Positions 37,192 to 43,541 of a stretch of DNA of 64,000 bases are shown here, piece by piece. The notes below the pieces were generated by a model. That model was not told the DNA's origin and ran no database searches. It was given only the letters and a program-made list of their open reading frames with translations. The position numbers and the translations under genes were made by a program. How positions within the stretch are numbered: position 1 is the stretch's first letter; each line of letters opens with the position of its first letter. Source of the stretch: Bacillota bacterium (GTDB lineage: Bacteria > Bacillota > Clostridia > Acetivibrionales > DSM-1351); assembly GCA_023392075.1 (NCBI GenBank), contig JAEVZU010000213.1:7404-71403 (forward strand), in the 5' to 3' direction.

Positions 37192-38739
37192 TTATAATTT
37201 CTCAGTCACTGACTTGGCCTGCATGAACAATGTAAGATAATCCGTCCCTCCGCCTTTTGAGTCGGTACCTGACATGTTAAAGCCTCCGAAGGGCTGTACG
37301 CCCACAAGTGCGCCGGTACACTTCCTGTTTAAATAAAGATTTCCAACATGGAATTCACGTCTTGCCTTTTCAAGTTTGCTTCTGTTTCTACTGTATACTG
37401 CACCCGTCAAACCATATTCCGTTCCGTTTGCAATATTTAAAGCGTCCTCATAATCCTCAGCTTTAATAACGGCCAGAACAGGTCCGAATATCTCCTCCTG
37501 CGCTATGGTATCGTCAGGTTTTATATCAATGATAATTGTGGGCTCTATGTAATATCCTTTTTCAGGTAAGGCATTTCCGCCAAGTATCAGCTTGCCCTCC
37601 TTCTTACCTTTTTCTATATAGGATAAGATATTTTTGTATGCCTTTTCATCTATTACCGGCCCCATATTGATTCCTGGAGTTCTTGCCGGCCCGACTGTCA
37701 GGGCTGCCGCTTTTTGCCTGACAAGTTCAACTACTTTATCATACGCATCTGCCACTATAATTGCTCTTGAGCATGCCGAACACTTCTGCCCCTGGAAACC
37801 GAAGGCTGCAGCGACTATTCCTGCTGCGGCCTCATCAAGGTTGGCTTCGGAGTCAACAACAATCGCGTCCTTGCCGCCCATTTCAAGGGCAACTCTCTTT
37901 ATCCATTTCTGTCCGGGTGTATGCTCGGCCGCCATACTGTTTATCCTTAAACCGACTTCTTTTGAGCCTGTAAAATTAATGAACCTTACCTGGGAATGTT
38001 TAACGAGATAATCTCCTATCAAACCGCCTGAACCCGGGAGATAGTTAAGAACTCCGGCGGGCAGTCCCGCTTCTTCCCAAACTTCCATATACTTGGCTGC
38101 AATTATTGCAGTAGTGCTGGCAGGTTTCATAATAACCGAATTTCCTGAAACAATAGCTGCGGCAGTCATACCTGTTAAAATAGCAAGAGGGAAATTCCAC
38201 GGTGAAATAACAACACCCACACCCAGAGGAATATATGTACATTCGTTGATTTCCCCCACTGTTGAATACACGTCCATACCCTTATCCAACAGCAGCATTT
38301 GTCTGCCATAGTACTCTAAAAAATCAATTGCTTCTGCGGTATCTGCATCAGCCTCGGCAAAATTCTTACCTGATTCCTCTACAAGCCAGGCTGAAAATTC
38401 CAGCTTACGTCTTCTTATAATTGCAGCTGCTTTGAAAAGATAACCGGCGCGTTCTCTGGCACTGACGTTTTTCCAGCTTTCAAAGGCCTTCAGTGCCGAC
38501 TGAACTGCTTTTTCAGCCTGTTCAATACTTGCACTGGCGGTTGTTCCAATTACTTCTTCGTAATTTGACGGATTTAAAGACTTGATTACCGATTCGGAGT
38601 TGACTTTTTCGCCTCCTATAACAAGCGGATAATGTGTTCCCTTCCTGCTGTCAACCAGCTTTAACGCCTTCTGCATTGCAGCTGCATTCTCCGGTTTTGA
38701 AAAATCAATATACGTTTCGTTTTTGTACTCTGGTAACAT
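37192..38739 (-). CDS. rocA: 1-pyrroline-5-carboxylate dehydrogenase
   Basis: NAD(P)-dependent aldehyde dehydrogenase, 515 aa, oxidising P5C/glutamate semialdehyde to L-glutamate. The catalytic Cys320 is in GFQGQKCSACSRAIIV and the general base Glu286 in RVALEMGGKDAIVVD; length and these sites match the Bacillus RocA type. The coenzyme region reads VGVVISPWNFPLAILTGM and FTGSKEVGLRI. AGAGGTG lies before the ATG. It is the first gene of the long gene string that continues with hypE, hypD and the glutamate mutase genes, so it feeds HypD's product into the methylaspartate route. Substrate assignment is strong from both sequence type and context. Confidence 0.94.
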   Translation of the reverse strand: MLPEYKNETYIDFSKPENAAAMQKALKLVDSRKGTHYPLVIGGEKVNSESVIKSLNPSNYEEVIGTTASASIEQAEKAVQSALKAFESWKNVSARERAGYLFKAAAIIRRRKLEFSAWLVEESGKNFAEADADTAEAIDFLEYYGRQMLLLDKGMDVYSTVGEINECTYIPLGVGVVISPWNFPLAILTGMTAAAIVSGNSVIMKPASTTAIIAAKYMEVWEEAGLPAGVLNYLPGSGGLIGDYLVKHSQVRFINFTGSKEVGLRINSMAAEHTPGQKWIKRVALEMGGKDAIVVDSEANLDEAAAGIVAAAFGFQGQKCSACSRAIIVADAYDKVVELVRQKAAALTVGPARTPGINMGPVIDEKAYKNILSYIEKGKKEGKLILGGNALPEKGYYIEPTIIIDIKPDDTIAQEEIFGPVLAVIKAEDYEDALNIANGTEYGLTGAVYSRNRSKLEKARREFHVGNLYLNRKCTGALVGVQPFGGFNMSGTDSKGGGTDYLTLFMQAKSVTEKL

Positions 38740-38873
38740 AATTTCACCTCTATGAATTTATAATTTGTTTGAACTTAAATTAAATCAGAGAATAACTCAC
38801 ATGCACCACCTGTCCTAATGCTCTATTCAACTTAACTGCCAGGTGCCTTTAAATTACAGTCCGAATTTAAGTA

Positions 38874-38932
38874 AGTAGTGTTAAATTTACTATTACTAAA
38901 ATTGATTTTAGCATAACAAGATAACAAGTCAA
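38874..38932 (-). promoter_or_regulatory. promoter and candidate operator of the hydroxyproline-glutamate operon
   Basis: TTGACT (38932-38927), 16 bases ending TATGC, then TAAAAT (38910-38905) on the minus strand. Seven bases below the -10 is a 24-bp dyad (38897-38874) of pattern AGTA-T--TAAATTTA--A-TACT, with 18 of 24 positions symmetric. The transcript would have a leader of about 160 nt containing a weak CACCTG/CAGGTG hairpin (38807-38845). The same promoter-operator layout precedes proC. The rest of the 295-base gap up to 39034 holds nothing else I can name. Confidence 0.72.
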
Positions 38933-39034
38933 TACATTACAAAAATGTTCCACTAATTCTACGTTTTTTACACTGTTGTTTTGGATGAAACTTGATAATA
39001 TAGAAGCATACAATGCCAAGGAGGTATTTATTTA

Positions 39035-39967
39035 ATGGTTGAAACAATTCTTGAGTATCTTCAAAAGAAGGGATATCCTGCCCGCATATTATCAGTAAAG
39101 CATTTGAAAGAGTTGCATGAAGAAATAGAAAAACTCAATGAAGCCGGATATCTGGACCCAGGCATGTATAAATTATTTAATGATTTTCACAATTTCAATT
39201 TACCTGAATCTCCAAATCCTGCAAGATCAATTTTTATAGTTGCTTCCTCCAGCCCCGTGGTAAAAATTATTTTCAACTATAACGGAGCAAAATTCCCGGC
39301 ATTAATACCGCCCACATACACAGAATACTTTAAAAAACCGGAAGAAATTAAGCAGTGCTTAAATGAAATACTTGAAAGCTACGGATATTATGCCGTCAGG
39401 GTTACAAGACTGCCGGAAAAGCTCATTGCTGTCCGAAGCGGCCTGGCAGAATACGGTGCAAACAACATCACATATATCCCGGAATTCGGGAGCTTTTTTC
39501 TTTTGTCCGCTTTTTATTCCAATCTGCCCTGTACCGATGCAGATGAAAACTGGAATGAGCTCCGGGTTATGGATATATGTAATAGCTGTCATACTTGTAT
39601 AACCAAATGTCCGACAGCTGCCATTACTGAAGAACGGTTTCTTGTTAAAGCCGAACGCTGTCTGACCTATCACAATGAATTTAAAGGTACACCGGATTTT
39701 CCTGGTTGGATTGCACCTGAATCTCATAATTGTCTGGTGGGCTGCCTCAGATGCCAGCTGCCATGTCCTTTGAACAGAGGTCAGCTGGAAAATATTGAAG
39801 AGCTTGCAGAAATAGACGAAAACGAGACTTCATTAATACTTGAAAACAGGAATTTTGAGGAACTTCCTCCATCTCTGGCAGCAAAACTTGAGGATTTGAA
39901 TATATCCATGTATTATCATCATCTCTCGAGTAACCTGAAAGCTCTTATATATCAAAAATACAGCTGA
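39035..39967 (+). CDS. QueG-like double [4Fe-4S] cluster protein
   Basis: Iron-sulfur protein of 310 aa related to the C-terminal half of epoxyqueuosine reductase and similar corrinoid-binding proteins. Two ferredoxin-type motifs are present: CNSCHTCITKCPTAAI and CLVGCLRCQLPCPLNR. The region before them (VRSGLAEYGANNITYIPEFG) resembles the QueG fold, but I do not see the full cobalamin site, so tRNA modification cannot be claimed. AAGGAGG stands before the ATG. It is a single gene, divergent from the hydroxyproline operon, with its own terminator overlapping the stop codon. A redox role near radical enzymes is possible but unproven. Confidence 0.78.
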   Translation: MVETILEYLQKKGYPARILSVKHLKELHEEIEKLNEAGYLDPGMYKLFNDFHNFNLPESPNPARSIFIVASSSPVVKIIFNYNGAKFPALIPPTYTEYFKKPEEIKQCLNEILESYGYYAVRVTRLPEKLIAVRSGLAEYGANNITYIPEFGSFFLLSAFYSNLPCTDADENWNELRVMDICNSCHTCITKCPTAAITEERFLVKAERCLTYHNEFKGTPDFPGWIAPESHNCLVGCLRCQLPCPLNRGQLENIEELAEIDENETSLILENRNFEELPPSLAAKLEDLNISMYYHHLSSNLKALIYQKYS

Positions 39968-39986
39968 GCAAAACGCTCAGCTGTTT
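39961..39986 (+). terminator. terminator of the QueG-like gene
   Basis: Perfect 9-bp stem CAGCTGAGC / GCTCAGCTG with a 5-nt loop, followed by TTTCTAT. The stem begins inside the last codons of the gene. In the other direction it is followed by TATTTTTG, so it may also stop leftward transcripts. Confidence 0.75.
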
Positions 39987-40020
39987 CTATATACTTACTA
40001 TAATTTCATACACCATAATC

Positions 40021-40575
40021 CTATACCAGTGTTCTGTATTTATTTCTGCCTGTTTCATAAAGATTATTCCGGCAGCTGTCTATAACAACCACTGCCGGGA
40101 ACTCTGCTACAGTAAGTTTTCTCAATGCCTCCGGTCCCAGCTCGGGGAATGCTATTATTTCTTCGCTTTTTATGGTTTTCGAAATAAGTGCGGCCGCCCC
40201 GCCTATGGCGCCGAAGTAAACAGCCCCGTACCTTACCATTGCCTCTACCACTTCCCTGCTTCTCAGCCCCTTTCCTATCATCCCTGAAAGACCCAGCTCT
40301 ATAAGCCTCGGAGCATATGCATCCATGCGGCCGCTGGTAGTGGGGCCTGCCGGGCCCATCACCTGTCCGGGGCGGGCAGGACAGGGGCCAACGTAATATA
40401 TGATCTGATTTCTTACGTCAAAAGGCAAATCAATACCTTCCTGCAGCATTTTTATCAGGCACTTGTGCGCTGCATCTCTGGCAGTGTAAATTGTGCCGCT
40501 TATCTTTACCATATCTCCCGCTTTTAAATTTGCAACTGCTTCCTTTGTTAATGGAGTTTCAATACTGTAATTCAT
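40021..40575 (-). CDS. class I fumarase-type hydratase, beta subunit (probable mesaconase)
   Basis: Beta subunit, 184 aa, of an iron-sulfur hydro-lyase of the class I fumarase/tartrate dehydratase family. Family stretches are KISGTIYTARDAAHKCL, YVGPCPARPGQVMGPAGPTT, SGRMDAYAP and GLSGMIGKG. It follows the alpha subunit gene after 38 bases and needs it for activity. Sequence alone allows fumarase, tartrate dehydratase or mesaconase. The position beside methylaspartate ammonia-lyase, and a promoter sharing the island motif, favour mesaconate hydration to citramalate. Confidence 0.85.
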   Translation of the reverse strand: MNYSIETPLTKEAVANLKAGDMVKISGTIYTARDAAHKCLIKMLQEGIDLPFDVRNQIIYYVGPCPARPGQVMGPAGPTTSGRMDAYAPRLIELGLSGMIGKGLRSREVVEAMVRYGAVYFGAIGGAAALISKTIKSEEIIAFPELGPEALRKLTVAEFPAVVVIDSCRNNLYETGRNKYRTLV

Positions 40576-40613
40576 AAAAAATCCTCCGAATCTGATAATG
40601 TGTTGTAATTTTA

Positions 40614-41456
40614 TTAAATCCTGGCTTCCATATGCCTTGTTGCGTGACAGCTCAGATTTACCGCAACTGGCAATCCGGCTATGTGTGTGGCAAAAACCTC
40701 TATATTTACTGCAAGCGCGGTAGTACTTCCACCCAGCCCTGCAGGACCTATTCCCGATTTGTTTATCTTTTCCAGCATTTCTTCCTCCAGCTTTCTGATA
40801 TGTTCAGTTCCGCTTCTTAAATCTATTGGTCTGAGAAGAGCTTTTTTAGCGAGAATGGATGCTTTTTCCATAGTACCCCCCATACCTACACCTACGATAA
40901 CGGGCGGACAGGGATTGGGGCCGGCACTGTCCACGGTATCAAGTATAAATTTCTTAACTCCTTCAATGCCGTCAGAGGGTTTAAGCATTTTAAGGGCACT
41001 CATATTTTCGCTTCCGAACCCCTTTGGCGCTACTGTCAATTTTAAATTATCCCCCTCTACAATATTGTAATGGATAATTGCAGGCGTATTGTCTCCGGTG
41101 TTTACTCTGGTAAGCGGATCTCCAACCACTGATTTTCTGAGAAAACCGTTTTTATAGCCCTGCCTGACGCCTTCGTTGATGGCCCCTGCCAAGCTGCCTC
41201 CGGCTATGTATACTTCCTGCCCTATATCCACAAATACCACTGCCATACCTGTATCCTGACATATTGCCATCCTTTCGTTTTTTGCTATCCGGGCATTTTC
41301 CACCAGCTGCTCCAGTATGCTTTTACCCAATTCCGACCTTTCGTCTTCAACGGCATTTTTTAATGCACCTTCTATGTCGGAGTTGAGATAGTAATTTGAA
41401 TCTATACACAGTTTCTCGACAACCTCTGTAATTTCTTCTGTTTTTATAGTCTTCAT
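40614..41456 (-). CDS. class I fumarase-type hydratase, alpha subunit (probable mesaconase)
   Basis: Alpha subunit, 280 aa, carrying the [4Fe-4S] cluster used as Lewis acid. Cluster cysteines are expected in MAICQDTGMAVVFVDIG, SAGPNPCPPVIVGVGMGGTM and NLSCHATRH. The ATG at 41456 has GGAGG upstream (GGAGGTTATAATG); an ATG seven codons earlier has no site. With the beta subunit it forms a separate minus-strand unit between the QueG-like gene and a transporter gene. Mesaconase is preferred over fumarase from context: the window otherwise lacks the enzyme converting mesaconate to citramalate. Activity on fumarate as well is likely. Confidence 0.87.
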   Translation of the reverse strand: MKTIKTEEITEVVEKLCIDSNYYLNSDIEGALKNAVEDERSELGKSILEQLVENARIAKNERMAICQDTGMAVVFVDIGQEVYIAGGSLAGAINEGVRQGYKNGFLRKSVVGDPLTRVNTGDNTPAIIHYNIVEGDNLKLTVAPKGFGSENMSALKMLKPSDGIEGVKKFILDTVDSAGPNPCPPVIVGVGMGGTMEKASILAKKALLRPIDLRSGTEHIRKLEEEMLEKINKSGIGPAGLGGSTTALAVNIEVFATHIAGLPVAVNLSCHATRHMEARI

Positions 41457-41495
41457 TATAACCTCCATTAAAAACATAATTTTACTAATACTTAA

Positions 41496-41524
41496 ATATT
41501 ATTATATATTACTAAAATTATCAA
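41496..41524 (-). promoter_or_regulatory. promoter region of the mesaconase-type genes with island motif
   Basis: TTGATA (41524-41519), 17 bases, TAATAT (41501-41496) on the minus strand; an alternative -10, GATAAT, overlaps the first hexamer. The 13-mer AATTTTAGTAATA (41519-41507) is identical to the sequence below the -10 of the P5C dehydrogenase promoter (38903-38891). The second half of the dyad is not clearly kept. Confidence 0.5.
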
Positions 41525-41560
41525 GGAATTCGAGAGACTCCTCAGTGTCTTTTTACATAA

Positions 41561-41602
41561 AAAATCCACTACACACTTATTGGAGTGTTAGTAGTGGATT
41601 TT
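41561..41602 (-). terminator. terminator below the DMT transporter gene
   Basis: AAAATCCACTA and TAGTGGATTTT form an 11-bp stem with a smaller inner ACT/AGT pair, ending in TTTTATG on the transcribed strand. It separates the transporter gene from the hydratase genes downstream. Confidence 0.8.
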
Positions 41603-41650
41603 AAACTTTATATTATTTATTTCAGGTTGCCGGTTCCGGCCATAAATTTA

Positions 41651-42523
41651 TTAAACGTTGGACGTTCTCTTTATATCTTTAATAAAGGACAGTTTTGTTT
41701 CTGAAATTAAAACCGCAACAAATATGAAAATGAAACCTGTTATAAGTCTTAAGGTCAACTCTTCACCGGTAAATACAACCGAGAAGAGAACTCCGAAAAC
41801 CGACTCAAGACTCAGAATTATTGCTGCTGCCGAAGGGTGGGTCCACTTCTGGCCTATATTCTGAAACAGCAATGCCACTGCAGTGGCAAATATTGCCAGA
41901 TAAAGCAGCCCAATAATATTATTCGTTTCCCATGAGACTGGAAATTTTTCAAAAGTCAGTCCCATACACCAGGAGAACAGGGCTGCAAAGCTAAATTGCA
42001 ATATGGTCAGGATTATGGGGTCCTTTCCCTTTCCAAGCTTTGCAACTGCCACCAGATGTCCTGCGTACAGTAAGCCTCCCAGCAGGGTAAATGCATCTCC
42101 ATAACCGATGGTAAAATCGCCCTTCAGAGACACCAGTCCGATACCCGAAATACAGACAAATGCAGCAATGAAATTAAATATATCTGGTTTTGACCTGTCC
42201 ACTATCCAGAATAAAAAAGGCACAATTACACAATAAATCGCCGTCAGAAATGCATTCTTGCCCGGAGTGGTTTCAGTAATTCCAATAGTTTGCGTGCTGT
42301 AGCCCAAAAACAGAAAAAGACCTATTACACCGCCTTTCCAAACATAGTCCATATTTATTTGTCTTAATTTTTTCCAGAATATTATGCTTAACAGGATGCT
42401 TGCTATTGTAAATCTGAAGGCAAGCAGTATGTATGGAGGAAAAACATCAACAGTATCTTTCATAATAAAAAAGGAACTTCCCCATATAAAAGCGGCCATA
42501 AACAGTGCCAGTTTGGGAAGCAC
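41651..42523 (-). CDS. EamA/DMT-family transporter
   Basis: Ten-helix drug/metabolite transporter, 290 aa, of unknown substrate. Two EamA repeats are visible, each starting with a conserved W/G-rich helix (LALFMAAFIWGSSFFIMKD; and LGGLLYAGHLVAVAKLGKG opening the second half) and ending FATAVALLFQNIGQKWTHPS and SLESVFGVLFSVVFTGE. The start is uncertain. GTG at 42523 has only a distant AAAGGA; an ATT at 42547 has AAAGGA 10 bases before it and would add eight residues (IKGLYSKK) of the kind often seen at the start of EamA proteins. A terminator follows, so it is probably monocistronic. Confidence 0.88.
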   Translation of the reverse strand: MLPKLALFMAAFIWGSSFFIMKDTVDVFPPYILLAFRFTIASILLSIIFWKKLRQINMDYVWKGGVIGLFLFLGYSTQTIGITETTPGKNAFLTAIYCVIVPFLFWIVDRSKPDIFNFIAAFVCISGIGLVSLKGDFTIGYGDAFTLLGGLLYAGHLVAVAKLGKGKDPIILTILQFSFAALFSWCMGLTFEKFPVSWETNNIIGLLYLAIFATAVALLFQNIGQKWTHPSAAAIILSLESVFGVLFSVVFTGEELTLRLITGFIFIFVAVLISETKLSFIKDIKRTSNV

Positions 42524-42653
42524 TTTTTTAGAATATAATCCTTTAATTTTCGATCAATCCTTTCATAATTTATAAAATGTATTGGTACAGTTTTTTATTT
42601 TATCACTAAATGTAAGTCTTGAGAACTATTTACCCTCATTACCCTCAACTTTT

Positions 42654-42759
42654 CTACAAATCTGCAAGTTCATAATAATCATAAACAGACTCTTCTTTAA
42701 ATCCGCAGGATTTATAAAGATTAAGCGCACTTTCATTAGTCAAAACAACTTCAAGTTAA
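42654..42759 (-). pseudogene. C-terminal remnant of a GNAT acetyltransferase
   Basis: Translating leftward gives LEVVLTNESALNLYKSCGF followed by KEESVYDYYELADL and a stop at 42654. N-x-x-A-x-x-L-Y-x-x-x-G-F is the C-terminal acetyl-CoA-binding segment of GNAT enzymes. An in-frame stop lies immediately upstream, and no upstream part was found. The 470-base gap 42524-42993 otherwise contains AT-rich DNA and the repeat at 42865. Confidence 0.7.
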
Positions 42760-42864
42760 TAAGTACTCTTAAAGCCTCAGATATAATATTACAACACAAT
42801 ATAAAAAGTGTATACCGTTTTGTCAGGTATACACTCAAGTAAATTGCCAAATTATTTTCTAAAA

Positions 42865-42976
42865 TTGACAATGTACAATACGTTTTTGAGTGGTTAATTT
42901 GCCTTGCCGCAAGCCAAATTATCTCCCTCAAAAATCACCGGCGTGAGGCGTGTTATACATTGTCAATAGAGGGTAT
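42865..42976. repeat. palindromic repeat R4, copy b
   Basis: Second copy of the element at 29502-29585. Ends TTGACAATGTACAATACG and CGTGTTATACATTGTCAA are inverted repeats. The centre also folds (TTTTTGAGTGGTTAATTTGC against GCCAAATTATCTCCCTCAAA), so nearly all of it is palindromic. About 30 central bases absent from copy a are present here, while the 5' ACCCTCTAT end seen in copy a has decayed. Confidence 0.8.
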
Positions 42977-42993
42977 AAAAGTTTTTAACCAAA

Positions 42994-43473
42994 CTACATT
43001 TGCATCATGAATAATGACGGGTCTATCATACCGAATATCATAGCTATATGTGCTACAACAAGGAATATACCGACAAAGGTTGCATGCAGCTTCAGTTTTG
43101 CCAATTCTGTTCTTTTCCTTCCGATTATGCCCATATCCAGCAAGGCCATCCCAAGAAGAGGCACTATCCCCGAAAGATAGAAACCAACGGCAACAACATC
43201 TGCAAAGCCTCTCCACTCACCGCTCATGGTTAATGGTATGACGGCATTAATGAACAAATAAATAAATACTCCTGTAAAATATAGTCCTACAATTATACTT
43301 GCAACCTTGTTAAGCTTTCTTAAACCACCTGTTAAATTTCTTGTAAACAGTATTGCCAGTTCGGTTACGGCTATAGTCTCTGCCAGTATAACCGGAACAG
43401 CCATGAACAAAATCAGATTCCAGGGCTGATTGGTAGCTAACAGCTCCATGTAATGCGTCATCATGTTTTCCAT
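42994..43473 (-). CDS. four-helix membrane protein (DUF6803-like)
   Basis: Small integral membrane protein, 159 aa, of unknown function. Four hydrophobic segments are seen at about 19-40 (LILFMAVPVILAETIAVTEL), 58-80, 93-113 and 131-150, with a short basic loop (RKRTELAKLKLH). AAGGAG stands before the ATG. I associate it with the DUF6803 family only from general resemblance. It lies 68 bases after the vanT stop in the same direction and could be cotranscribed, but such a gene is not part of known vanG clusters. Confidence 0.65.
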   Translation of the reverse strand: MENMMTHYMELLATNQPWNLILFMAVPVILAETIAVTELAILFTRNLTGGLRKLNKVASIIVGLYFTGVFIYLFINAVIPLTMSGEWRGFADVVAVGFYLSGIVPLLGMALLDMGIIGRKRTELAKLKLHATFVGIFLVVAHIAMIFGMIDPSLFMMQM

Positions 43474-43541
43474 AAGCTTATCTCCTTATTTTGCGTTTTC
43501 GCAGAATTTTTCAGACATTACTTATTTATAATACTAAAAAG

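Noticed and set aside
39035..39967. Confident queG (tRNA epoxyqueuosine reductase) call
   Set aside because: The two ferredoxin motifs match, but the protein is short and a full cobalamin/catalytic site is not recognisable, so only QueG-like is claimed.
42740..42931. Small open frame on the minus strand
   Set aside because: It runs through the GNAT remnant and repeat R4, has no ribosome site and no family resemblance.
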